Positions 6,409 to 14,225 of a stretch of DNA of 64,000 nt are shown here, one piece after another (the stretch's first letter is position 1; the number at the start of each line of letters is the position of its first letter). The notes beneath the pieces were generated by a model. It did not search any database. It saw only the letters and a list, made by a program, of their open reading frames with translations, and was not told the DNA's origin. Where the stretch lies: the NCBI GenBank assembly GCA_002261155.1, contig NKXN01000004.1:169181-233180 (forward strand), in the 5' to 3' direction. Made by a program: the position numbers and the translations under genes. Source of the stretch: Bacillaceae bacterium SAS-127 (lineage in GTDB: Bacteria > Bacillota > Bacilli > Bacillales > Domibacillaceae).

Positions 6409-7686
6409 TTATCGAACGAAGCCCATTGTTGGTTTGTGGGGGTCTATATCCCAGTCTTGGCGCCATGTTTTTTTGTTGTTCGTTAGTAAGTCTTTTATAA
6501 TTTTGTCGATGTCAATTTTTTCTTCGTAATGCCATTGTAAGGCGATCGACATATATAGTTCGTTCAGTTGAGCGATAGAGAGACCAGTTGTGTTTTTCAC
6601 GAGTCGGTCCATTTCTGCTTCAGACATGAATTGATCGATCTTTCTTTTTCTTAAATATTGGTTGCGTGCTTGTTCATTTGGTAATTTAATTTCATAGGCA
6701 CGATCAAAGCGGCCAGCACGATTAATTAGTGCTGGATCGATTTTTTCTGGATAGTTCGTTGTCCCAATTAAGAAGATCCCCTCTTTCGAAACTGCGCCAT
6801 CTAACGTATTCAAAAAGACGGATCGAGATTCTTCAGGCATGGAATCGATGTCTTCAATGACAAGAATCATTGGTGCCATTTTCGTAATCGTGGAGAACAC
6901 TTCTTTAATTGAATAGCTCGTCGTGTACTCGGTAATTTGCCAGTAAACGACAGGTGCAGAGGTGCTGCCAGCAATCGATTTTACGAGTGTGGTTTTACCG
7001 TTTCCAGGTGCTCCGTAAAGCAATACTCCTCGCTTGTATGGGATATTATATTTTTTAAAGAAGCTGCCACTGTTCAGAAAAAACTCATCAATCGAGCGAA
7101 AGATTTCCGTTTTCATTTCTTCTTCTAGCAAGACATCTTCGCGATTCACTTGATGAGTGATCTTCTCATGGAGCTTTTCGACGCCATCTTCTGTATCAGT
7201 AAAAATGTTAATGTACCCTTTCATAAATTCTTTTTGTTGTTTATACAGATAATCAACGAATGCAAGTAAGTGCTCATCACTTTCAGCAAAAATAAAATCC
7301 TCTTCATAATCCTCATGGCTTTGATAAATAGGAAGCTTTGCTAATACTACCTCGTATACAGGGAAATACAAAATTGAGTTGTTAAGAGATGGTTGAATTA
7401 CATGCTTATTTTCACCTGTTATGGTAGAATATTGAATTGACTTAGTTTCTAAGCAATCAAAGACATGGGCTAGGATTTGAATATCATCTGGTTGACGAGT
7501 CAACACTTGCTCAACAATTTCCCAAAGATCCTCTTCCCCCTTATGCGAATACATATAAAAATCTCGGCCGGTGCTCTTTAATAACAAAGTCTTTATTTCA
7601 GATATGTTAATGGCATAATCGTAATAATGAGGCATTTTCTCTTTTGAGATATTTTCAAATGGAATTAATGTTTGAGGTGCTTTCAT
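6409..7686 (-). CDS. yjoB: AAA-family ATPase, YjoB-like
   Basis: Single-AAA-domain protein of 425 residues, close to the usual length of YjoB. The N-terminal half (about 1-200) is a family-specific region. Walker A GAPGNGKTTL lies near residue 220, Walker B ILVIEDID near 275, and the second region of homology with arginine finger (NRAGRFDR) near 320. A C-terminal helical lid follows. YjoB in B. subtilis is a SigW-controlled chaperone-like ATPase; no SigW promoter (TGAAAC...CGTA) was seen here. The ATG at 7686 is preceded by AAAGGATG; the in-frame ATG at 7695 lies inside that ribosome binding site. It stands alone, with no clear operon partner. Confidence 0.7.
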   Translation of the reverse strand: MKAPQTLIPFENISKEKMPHYYDYAINISEIKTLLLKSTGRDFYMYSHKGEEDLWEIVEQVLTRQPDDIQILAHVFDCLETKSIQYSTITGENKHVIQPSLNNSILYFPVYEVVLAKLPIYQSHEDYEEDFIFAESDEHLLAFVDYLYKQQKEFMKGYINIFTDTEDGVEKLHEKITHQVNREDVLLEEEMKTEIFRSIDEFFLNSGSFFKKYNIPYKRGVLLYGAPGNGKTTLVKSIAGSTSAPVVYWQITEYTTSYSIKEVFSTITKMAPMILVIEDIDSMPEESRSVFLNTLDGAVSKEGIFLIGTTNYPEKIDPALINRAGRFDRAYEIKLPNEQARNQYLRKRKIDQFMSEAEMDRLVKNTTGLSIAQLNELYMSIALQWHYEEKIDIDKIIKDLLTNNKKTWRQDWDIDPHKPTMGFVR

Positions 7687-8001
7687 AAATAACATCCTTT
7701 CATCTACATATCTAGTACCATCAACACATACTTTTTAACCACATTATAACATTAATTTCATTAATGCCCTAATTTTCATAAATTAATGACCAAAAATTTT
7801 TGAAAATAATACTAGTAAATACATGGTTTCTTAATTGAGAAAATGATACAATATATTCTCAATTACACTCTAACATACTTTTTTTGATAAGCTGAAAGCG
7901 TTTCATGCTATAATGTAATGAGTTATCTAGCGTATAAACACACGACAACTAATGTTTTACTGTTTGAAAAGGAAATTGAAAGAGAAGAGGAACTAATTTA
8001 C
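7687..8001. promoter_or_regulatory. Divergent intergenic region with promoter for the O-antigen-ligase-like gene
   Basis: A plus-strand TTGATA (7884-7889) and TATAAT (7909-7914) are separated by 19 bases. This places the transcription start near 7920 and argues against translation from the in-frame ATG at 7918. On the minus strand a TATAAT lies about 60 bases before the yjoB-like gene. Nothing else was recognised. Confidence 0.45.
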
Positions 8002-9375
8002 ATGTTGAATCATAGGACACTTTTAGTGCTGCTAGCTTTTTTAGTTGTGCAGCCTGTAATCGATGTAATGACGACGGCATCTATTTTAATTTTTAACTTG
8101 AATATTACCGTGGGGGTAATTCTCCGAGTATTATTTATGGGGATTATTTTACTACTCTTATTAAAACTAGCCCTCAAGCATAGTATGGCTAGAAAGTATA
8201 TATTCTATTTAATTGGTTTAGCCATTTTGCTCATTATAAATATTGTTGTCAATATGAACTTAAAAGATCCATATTTTTTGTTCAAAGAGTTAAAGTTTTA
8301 TAATAAAGTCATCTATTTTCCGATTTTATTTTTAGGATTTAGCATGATTTATTTACAATTGAAACAATCACGCACAGAGATTATGGAAAAAACAACGAGT
8401 TATTTCCTTTACGCTTCTATTTTTGTTAGTGTGGTGTTTATTGTTTCTTATTTTACAGGAACAAGCTTGTCTAATTATTCCCATACAAAAACCGGCTACA
8501 CTGGTTGGTTCTTTGCTGGAAATGAAATTGGGGCAATTATGGCCATTATTTTACCAGTGACGGCTTTATATGCTATTGAAAAAACAGATTCTTTAAAAAG
8601 TAGCTTTCATTGGATACCGTTTATCCTGTTATCTATATCTATGTTATTTCTTGGAACGAAAGTCGGTTACGGTGGGATTGTCATTGTACTGATTGCCGCT
8701 TGTATGTCTCTATTTATTATTTATTTGACAAAAGGACGCATGAGAAAGACGCGTGTTAATATGCTTGTTTCACTTTTTCTTCTAGCTGTGTTGGCAGTTT
8801 CCACACCATTTACGCCGGTGTTTAATAATATGTATGCTCATGTCGATTTATTGGGGATTAAGATCCAGCAAGAAGAGGAGAAAGTAGACCAATCAACAGG
8901 TGAATTTGGAATAGAAGAAGAGGAAACACCAAAAATCTCAGAGGCGCAATTGCAAAACCTTGTCTTTAGTAGCCGAGAAAAATATTTAGCTGATTACAAA
9001 ACAGATTTTGCGGACGCACCTATTCTTCAAAAAGTGTTTGGTCTGGGCTTCGCTGGAAATTATGAAATGCCTGACCCGGGAAAAGAACCTAAAATGATTG
9101 AGATGGATTTCTATGATCTCTTTTTCTCATTAGGTATTGTTGGGTTCCTATACTTGATGGCACCGTTTATTTACTATTCGATCCGCTTTATCTGGTACTT
9201 TATTACGAATATAAAACAAACATTTACTATTCCATATGTGATGTATGGCGTTGGGTTTATTCTAGCAGTTGGCATAGGGGCTACTGCTGGTCATGTATTT
9301 ACTGCACCAGCCGTTTCGATTTATGTGGCTGCTATATTGTCCATGTTACTTGTTGATAGCGATATAATTGAATAA
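8002..9375 (+). CDS. O-antigen ligase/polymerase-like membrane protein
   Basis: About ten or eleven hydrophobic segments with a large extracytoplasmic loop (about residues 295-380, rich in E, K and Q) before the last three segments. This is the layout of the O-antigen ligase/Wzy_C superfamily (PF04932/PF13425). The motif GNEIGAIMAIILPV and the FLGTKVGYGG segment fit. In Firmicutes such proteins polymerise or attach surface polysaccharides, but the substrate cannot be read from sequence. ATG 8002 is preferred over ATG 7918: AGAGG precedes it by 11 bases, and 7918 coincides with the predicted transcription start. It is monocistronic, ending in the terminator at 9385. No glycosyltransferase genes are adjacent. 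Confidence 0.65.
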   Translation: MLNHRTLLVLLAFLVVQPVIDVMTTASILIFNLNITVGVILRVLFMGIILLLLLKLALKHSMARKYIFYLIGLAILLIINIVVNMNLKDPYFLFKELKFYNKVIYFPILFLGFSMIYLQLKQSRTEIMEKTTSYFLYASIFVSVVFIVSYFTGTSLSNYSHTKTGYTGWFFAGNEIGAIMAIILPVTALYAIEKTDSLKSSFHWIPFILLSISMLFLGTKVGYGGIVIVLIAACMSLFIIYLTKGRMRKTRVNMLVSLFLLAVLAVSTPFTPVFNNMYAHVDLLGIKIQQEEEKVDQSTGEFGIEEEETPKISEAQLQNLVFSSREKYLADYKTDFADAPILQKVFGLGFAGNYEMPDPGKEPKMIEMDFYDLFFSLGIVGFLYLMAPFIYYSIRFIWYFITNIKQTFTIPYVMYGVGFILAVGIGATAGHVFTAPAVSIYVAAILSMLLVDSDIIE

Positions 9376-9384
9376 AGAAGAAAA

Positions 9385-9412
9385 GCTTGCAATTTAGGTT
9401 GCGGGCTTTTTT
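9385..9412 (+). terminator. Terminator
   Basis: GCTTGCAA pairs with TTGCGGGC (two G-T pairs) and is followed by six T residues, just after the stop at 9375. Confidence 0.7.
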
Positions 9413-9418
9413 GCATTT

Positions 9419-9458
9419 AGAGCCGCTAGTACTGAATACTAAAAGGTACGGCTCTTTT
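9419..9458. terminator. Second hairpin, possible terminator
   Basis: AGAGCCG (9419-9425) and CGGCTCT (9449-9455) pair around a loop that itself contains AGTA...TACT, followed by TTTT. It is probably a backup terminator. Confidence 0.5.
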
Positions 9459-9549
9459 CTATGAGTGCGGTTCAGTTGACATGTTACGTGAATAAGTTTA
9501 TCTTCCTTCTAAAAAGGTATTTTGAAGTTTGGAGAAAGGGAGTGGGATT

Positions 9550-10473
9550 TTGGAAAAGGAACATTGGTTAACGATGTCAGATGGACATGAAGTATTTTTG
9601 ACGGAGTGGGTGAATGATGAGGTGAAGCCGAAAGCGGTGTTGCAAATTGCTCATGGGATGACGGAGCATAGTAAGCGGTATCGTGAGTTAGCTGAACATT
9701 TAGTATCGATGGGTTTTGTTGTCTATGGCAATGATCATCGAGGGCATGGACGAACAGGGGAGAAAAGCGGTTTGCTCGGATTTTTTACTGAGGAGAATGG
9801 GTTTGAGCGGGTCGTGGATGATTTAAAAGAGATTAATGATGAGGTTCATCGTATGCATCCTGATCTTCCCATATTTATGATGGGACATAGCATGGGATCT
9901 TTTTTAGTTCGTCGCTATTTGCAGCGTTTTTCTGGAACCATCAATGGTGTGATTATTTCAGGAACGGGAAGTGATCGTGGACTGTTAGGGAAAATGGGAA
10001 GAATGTTAGCCAAAGCTGAAATGAAGATACGTGGAAAAAGAACGAAAAGTCCGTTATTAGATAAGCTATCATTTGGAGATTTTAATAAAAAGTTCACAGA
10101 TGTTCAAACTAAGTTTGATTGGCTTTCTAGAGATCGCGAGCAAGTGCGAATATATGTGGCAGACCCTTATTGTGGGTTCATTCCGACCGCGGGGTTCTTT
10201 TATGATTTATTCACTGGTTTAGAGACAATTCATCAGCCAGGCGAAGTGAGCCGCATGGAAAAAGACATACCTTTTTTCTTCATTAGCGGCGACCAAGACC
10301 CTGTCGGTGAGTACTCTAAAGGAGTTCTGCGTGTAATCGATCAATACAAGCAGCAAGGGTTCACTACTATTGATTACAAGCTATATAAAGAAGGCCGACA
10401 CGAAATGATCAACGAAACCAATCGTCAACAGGTCATTGAAGACATTGCGAATTGGCTCCAAGCGCGGTTGTAG
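9550..10473 (+). CDS. Alpha/beta hydrolase, monoacylglycerol-lipase-like
   Basis: Serine hydrolase of the Hydrolase_4 (lysophospholipase/monoglyceride lipase) family. The oxyanion and HGM region is QIAHGMTEHSKRY. The nucleophile elbow GHSMGS puts Ser at residue 114, and the probable acid is Asp250 (GDQDPVG) with His284 (EGRHEM). There is no signal peptide, so it acts in the cytoplasm, probably on glycerolipid or acyl esters. TTG 9550 is chosen because AAAGGGAG lies 7 bases before it; an earlier in-frame TTG at 9529 has no ribosome site. The gene is followed after 34 bases by the YihY gene on the same strand and may be co-transcribed. Confidence 0.8.
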   Translation: MEKEHWLTMSDGHEVFLTEWVNDEVKPKAVLQIAHGMTEHSKRYRELAEHLVSMGFVVYGNDHRGHGRTGEKSGLLGFFTEENGFERVVDDLKEINDEVHRMHPDLPIFMMGHSMGSFLVRRYLQRFSGTINGVIISGTGSDRGLLGKMGRMLAKAEMKIRGKRTKSPLLDKLSFGDFNKKFTDVQTKFDWLSRDREQVRIYVADPYCGFIPTAGFFYDLFTGLETIHQPGEVSRMEKDIPFFFISGDQDPVGEYSKGVLRVIDQYKQQGFTTIDYKLYKEGRHEMINETNRQQVIEDIANWLQARL

Positions 10474-10507
10474 GGGGCTGGTTGTAAGAGAAAGGTAGTG
10501 GGAGGTC

Positions 10508-11326
10508 ATGAGGCTGGTTCGAGTGGTAGTATGCCGTTTTTTTGCAGAGCGCTTTTTTGATCAGGCAGCGCAAACGGCTTATTATTTGTTGGTGTCTGTC
10601 GTTCCTTTTTTGATTTTTATGTTGTCTTTAATGAGTTTTTTTCCGATTAAGGAGGGCGACATTTTAGAATTTCTTGAACCTTATGCACCAGGAAACACAT
10701 ATAGCTTGATTAAGGACAACGTTCAAGCGATTGTGGCAGGAGGCCAAGGACAGATGATTTCAATTAGTTTTCTTTCCACGTTTTGGTTATCTTCAATGGC
10801 GATTCAATCACTCGTTCGTTCATTGAATGACGCCTATAATATTCAGCGGCGACTCTCTTTTTTCACCGGGTTGTTTCGAGATTTAGGCGTCACCTTAATC
10901 TTTATGTTTCTTGTTCCAGTCTCTTTTATGATCCCTCTTCTAGAACGGCTGCTTCATTTATTAATTTCTACAGAAGTAATCGGTACCATTGAAGTGCTGA
11001 CGCCATACTTTAAAACTTGGACGGTAGTGAAATGGGGATTGGGTACGCTGTTTTTGTTCCTCTTTTTTCTCTTATTTTATAAAATTTTGCCGAATGGTAA
11101 ACAACCGCTTCGATACGTGATCCCAGGTGCTTTATTTGCTTCTATCTGTTGGCAAGTAGCCTCTGTCATGTTTGGAGAATATGCCAGCTCTGTTAACTAC
11201 ACGCGCATTTATGGTCAGTTAGCTGGAATCATTATTTTGATGCTGTGGTTTTATTTATCCTCTGTAGTGTTATTGCTTGGAGGCTTGATCAATGCGGAGT
11301 ATGAAAAAATGAAGCGACCTTCTTAA
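10508..11326 (+). CDS. YihY/BrkB-family inner membrane protein
   Basis: 272 residues with about six transmembrane helices and the family pattern: AAQTAYYLLVSVVPFLIF near the start, FWLSSMAIQSLVRSLNDAY in the middle, and LAGIIILMLWFYLSSVVLLLG-G-INAEYE at the end. The YihY/virulence factor BrkB family (PF03631) has no firmly established biochemical activity; it was once called RNase BN in error. The ATG at 10508 follows GGGAGG very closely, but no better start exists. It is the last gene of a likely two-gene unit and is closed by the strong terminator at 11334. Confidence 0.85.
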   Translation: MRLVRVVVCRFFAERFFDQAAQTAYYLLVSVVPFLIFMLSLMSFFPIKEGDILEFLEPYAPGNTYSLIKDNVQAIVAGGQGQMISISFLSTFWLSSMAIQSLVRSLNDAYNIQRRLSFFTGLFRDLGVTLIFMFLVPVSFMIPLLERLLHLLISTEVIGTIEVLTPYFKTWTVVKWGLGTLFLFLFFLLFYKILPNGKQPLRYVIPGALFASICWQVASVMFGEYASSVNYTRIYGQLAGIIILMLWFYLSSVVLLLGGLINAEYEKMKRPS

Positions 11327-11333
11327 TGAATAA

Positions 11334-11366
11334 AAGCGTGGTCCTGGAATAATCAGGACCACGCTT
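11334..11366. terminator. Strong bidirectional terminator
   Basis: AAGCGTGGTCCTG and CAGGACCACGCTT form a perfect 13-bp stem with a 7-base loop between two convergent genes. Confidence 0.85.
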
Positions 11367-11371
11367 GTTTG

Positions 11372-12355
11372 TTATTCGTAGTGATACCATTGATGCTCGA
11401 ATAAAAGCTCTGCTGTGTCATTAAAGTTGATATGTTGTTTCACTTCGCTAGGAGAGAAGTAGAAAGCTGTTGCTTTTTTCTGTTTCGGTGCAAGAGTGAT
11501 ATTTTTGTATGTGCGCAATGAAGTAGATTCAGCTACTAATGTGTTATTGATATAAAGTTTATATTTAGCTTTAATATCGAAAACTTCATTAGGCGTATTA
11601 TTGTAAAGAACGACGTTCATTTTCAAGCGTCCGTCTGACTGTAATTGTGTGCCTGTAACGGTAACTTGAACGCCTGAACGGAATTGTTCATTCAGTGTGC
11701 GAGCCATAAAAACAGCAAATTCCGTACGAGTCACACTTTTGTATGGAAGGAAATAACCTTTGCTATCACCAATTGTAATTCCATTGAAAGCTAGAGCTTG
11801 AACGTATTTGTAGTGCCAGTCAGTGCTTTTTACATCTTTAAAAGAAGTAGGAGAACTATAGCTAAATCCAAAGCTCTCTGTTATAATTTTCGCCATTTGT
11901 GCTCTTGTTAATTTATCGTTCGGTTTAAAATAAGTAGCTTTGCTGAAAATTCCGTATTTAGTTAATACAGCAATTTCATTATAAGCAGGATGAGTTGTTG
12001 GAATATCACGGAACCCAGGGTTTGGAGCAGACTCTTTGTCTACACCTAGTGAACGTGCTAAAATCAGTGCTGCTTGCATACGGTTAACAGGATCTTTTAT
12101 GCCAAAATTTCCGTTTTTATAGCCTTGGATGACCTTGTTTTTGACAAGGAAATCAATTTCTTTTTTCGCCCAATATGTATTTGGTACATCTCGGAAAGTA
12201 GTGGAATTTGCCGATTGGTAGATATTCTGGTCATTTTTATAAATATATTTTCCACTTAAACTACTCTCAAGAGTTGCTGCGGATGGAGCAACTACAGGAA
12301 TGAAAAGCACGACGGCCAAAATAGCCATTAGTAAAGATTTAAAGCTTGCCTTCAA
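11372..12355 (-). CDS. Secreted SLH-domain protein
   Basis: TTG start at 12355 behind GAGAGGTG gives a clean signal peptide (MKASFKSLLMAILAVVLF, cleavage after PSAA). The longer open frame to 12535 has no ribosome site and places a hydrophilic extension before the signal. Three S-layer homology domains follow: FRDVPNTYWAKKEIDFL, FRDIPTTHPAYNEIAVL and FKDVKSTDWHYKYVQAL, each ending in an R/T-X-E or Q pattern (NRMQAALILAR, TRAQMAKII, TRTEFAVFMAR). A C-terminal beta domain (about 215-327) resembles small accessory domains of S-layer proteins. SLH domains bind pyruvylated secondary cell-wall polymer, so the protein is expected on the cell surface. Its function beyond attachment is unknown. Confidence 0.8.
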   Translation of the reverse strand: MKASFKSLLMAILAVVLFIPVVAPSAATLESSLSGKYIYKNDQNIYQSANSTTFRDVPNTYWAKKEIDFLVKNKVIQGYKNGNFGIKDPVNRMQAALILARSLGVDKESAPNPGFRDIPTTHPAYNEIAVLTKYGIFSKATYFKPNDKLTRAQMAKIITESFGFSYSSPTSFKDVKSTDWHYKYVQALAFNGITIGDSKGYFLPYKSVTRTEFAVFMARTLNEQFRSGVQVTVTGTQLQSDGRLKMNVVLYNNTPNEVFDIKAKYKLYINNTLVAESTSLRTYKNITLAPKQKKATAFYFSPSEVKQHINFNDTAELLFEHQWYHYE

Positions 12356-12555
12356 TTGTAAACACCTCTCAATTTTCAGAATTGTAATCATAATTACTTT
12401 AACAAATAGATGGAAACAATATCTACAAAAATTTTCAAAATAGTAATTTTTGACTAGTTTTCTAGTATGATAAATAATCGGCGAAACGGCACTCCTTGTC
12501 ATGCTAGCAAAGAGTGCCATTAAAGAGAGATTCATTAAAATCTTTTAAGCTATTT

Positions 12556-13041
12556 TCATTCGATGCCTAGGTGTAGCTTTAATTTGTTCATCGCTTGCTT
12601 CCGCCATTTTTTGACGGCAGAGGGAGACACATTTTCACATTGAGCAATTTCGGTGATCGTCATGTCTTGATAAAACGTGCGAATAAGCCAAATTTTTTCA
12701 CGGTGAGTTAGGTGGATAGCATAGGTAAGCAAGACTTCGAGTTGTAATGATGGATCACTTTGTTCTTCCGATTTTTCCTCCCAAAATGGCTTATTAGTAT
12801 AGATGACATTCTCCTCTCTTTGTTTGGCTTTTTTTAATTCATCGATCATTCGGCCCTTAATATATAAGTAGGCGATGCTAGAAAAGCTACCTTTCGTTTC
12901 ATCGTATTTTTCATAAGCTTCCCAAAGTGCAATTTGTCCAATTTGTTGAAACTCGTCTCGATCTTTATAAATATGCAGTGATTTCATTACATGATAAATC
13001 ATGGGTAAAAATTGATGATAAATGTTCTCAAAACTCACCAC
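12556..13041 (-). CDS. Small sigma-70-family RNA polymerase sigma factor
   Basis: 161 residues with a region 2 helix set (DEFQQIGQIALWEAYEKYDE, FSSIAYLYIKGRMIDELKK) and a region 4 helix-turn-helix (MTITEIAQCENVSPSAVKKW). Regions 1 and 3 are absent, as in ECF and related phage- or competence-type sigma factors. The region 2.2 sequence is closer to SigH-like or positive-control factors (Xpf-like) than to classic ECF factors. No anti-sigma gene is adjacent. GTG at 13041 follows AAGGA; a second GTG directly after it would also serve. Targets are unknown. The SLH gene downstream (12355) is separated by 200 bases and is probably transcribed separately. Confidence 0.75.
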   Translation of the reverse strand: MVSFENIYHQFLPMIYHVMKSLHIYKDRDEFQQIGQIALWEAYEKYDETKGSFSSIAYLYIKGRMIDELKKAKQREENVIYTNKPFWEEKSEEQSDPSLQLEVLLTYAIHLTHREKIWLIRTFYQDMTITEIAQCENVSPSAVKKWRKQAMNKLKLHLGIE

Positions 13042-13349
13042 TGTTTTTTCCTTACTGGAAGCGCGCTTACCGTAGATTCCCGGGTTGAATCAAGCATAGT
13101 GAGATTTTCTTTGTTAGGCGAAAGGATGAAATAGAGAGATAATTAAGGAGTAAATGGATATTATTACCTTTTATTCATACGTTTGTCCTAAGCAAACGTA
13201 TGAAACCTTCTTTTTTCACGAAAAACAGTAAGTGGTGAAGAAGTCTGTAAAGAAAAGCATAAAAAAGCCTCGTTCTATTTAATGAACAAGGCTTCTTATG
13301 TGAAGTAATTGCTAAATATAAAGAAATCATTAATAAGGATGTTCAGTCT
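13042..13349. other. Intergenic region between sigma factor and comK-like gene
   Basis: Holds an inverted repeat CATACGTTTG (13176-13185) with CAAACGTATG (13193-13202), 10 bp with a 7-base loop, followed on the plus strand by AAACCTTC and six T residues. It could be a terminator for plus-strand readthrough or an operator. It also holds the terminator of the ComK-like gene at 13259. Confidence 0.5.
13259..13294 (-). terminator. Terminator of the comK-like gene
   Basis: On the minus strand AAGCCT-T-GTTC pairs with GAAC-G-AGGCTT and is followed by TTTTTTA. Confidence 0.75.
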
Positions 13350-13826
13350 TTATAAATCCATCTTGTTGTTCTCTTTATTCTTCAACATGTATGTAATACA
13401 ATTTGTAGCGCGGTCTAACTGTTTGTAATAGACATGAGGAGAACAATTTAAGGATAATTTGACACCATTTTTAAAACAGATCACCATTTTTCCTTTAATT
13501 GAAGAATGAGATTGTACATGGCGTGGGAATACCCAGCAGCAGCCAGCCTCTTCAGGTGAAATCGTAGGAAAGGTATAGATTAGTTCTTCATGGCAGATTA
13601 ACAATGGCGTTTTTTTGTAATAGTTTAATTGCTTACGAGTTGCTTGTAGACGGCCTTCATAGGTAAATAAACGGTGTAAACAAGCTTTATTTAACAATTG
13701 TTTCGCTGTTTCTTCAGTGTAATATGTGCCTTTTTCATCGTAAATAATCGTATGATAACCCTCTTGATGATACTCTACAAGCCCCATTGTACTTGCAGAA
13801 GGCAGATAACTCTCAACAAAAACCAT
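13350..13826 (-). CDS. comK: ComK-family competence transcription factor
   Basis: 158 residues with the ComK pattern: a central YEGRLQATRKQLNYYKKTPL (compare YAGRKAGT in ComK), ELIYTFPTISPEEAGCCWVF (compare FLFPTLS...CGWIS), a CFKNGVKLSLN segment and a C-terminal QLDRATNCITYML. ComK activates DNA-uptake genes by binding AAAA-N5-TTTT boxes. The protein is shorter than B. subtilis ComK (192 residues), lacking the last 30 or so, and is comparable to the second ComK paralogue of some Bacillus species. Whether it is functional is uncertain. ATG 13826 is chosen because AAGGGGG precedes it at 8 bases; the upstream in-frame start at 13853 has none. No clear ComK box was found in its own promoter. Confidence 0.72.
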   Translation of the reverse strand: MVFVESYLPSASTMGLVEYHQEGYHTIIYDEKGTYYTEETAKQLLNKACLHRLFTYEGRLQATRKQLNYYKKTPLLICHEELIYTFPTISPEEAGCCWVFPRHVQSHSSIKGKMVICFKNGVKLSLNCSPHVYYKQLDRATNCITYMLKNKENNKMDL

Positions 13827-13933
13827 CAAAAATTCCCCCTTCTTTATAATCAATACTATAGTAACTGTTATATGTAAATTATCCCAATGAATGATATTAA
13901 AATTATGTAAATTTTTTAAATGTTTTGTTATTT

Positions 13934-14024
13934 ATTTCGAGTTAACGGACTATGAGACCCCCACCTTAACATAGCAGAAGGAGCGAACGTGTGTAGGTGA
14001 GGGAGGGTGATTGAGCAATCATCC
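13934..14024 (-). mobile_element. IS200/IS605-like end remnant (copy 2)
   Basis: Read on the minus strand, this stretch aligns with the 3' part of the structured element at 42787-42856. Shared blocks are CACCTACAC, TTCTGC, TGTT-AGGTGGG-GTCT and CCGTTAA, in the same order and spacing. The inner stem (CCTCACCT with AGGTGGGGG) is retained, but the outer stem is lost on one side, where a GATTG-AG-CAATC hairpin (14009-14020) sits instead. No transposase frame is present. A truncated, old copy of a dispersed palindromic element is inferred. Confidence 0.45.
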
Positions 14025-14225
14025 TTAATTTAGAAACTAGTAATCACCTCGTATAAAAAATATAGTAGGCGCAAGCTCCCTAGAATATGCAAGTATGAAT
14101 AATCTATGCATTTTGTAATGATTTTGTAGAGGTTTACCTCTTTATTAATAAGAAAATTCTGAATGGTATATTTTTTGCATTGTTTTACCGAAGCGTGTTT
14201 TTGATATTCTTAAGGGGGTTGTTAT
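14025..14225. other. Upstream region of the permease operon
   Basis: About 200 AT-rich bases without a gene. AGGTTTACCT and TTATTAATAA are small palindromes (about 14128-14152) near the presumed promoter. No riboswitch or clear sigma-A promoter was recognised. Confidence 0.3.

Noticed and set aside
7918..8001. Upstream start for the O-antigen-ligase-like protein
   Set aside because: The ATG at 7918 lies at the predicted transcription start and lacks an SD. The extension is hydrophilic and precedes the first membrane helix awkwardly.
12356..12535. N-terminal extension of the SLH protein
   Set aside because: It would put about 60 residues before a clear signal peptide, and a TTG with a good SD sits exactly at the signal-peptide start.
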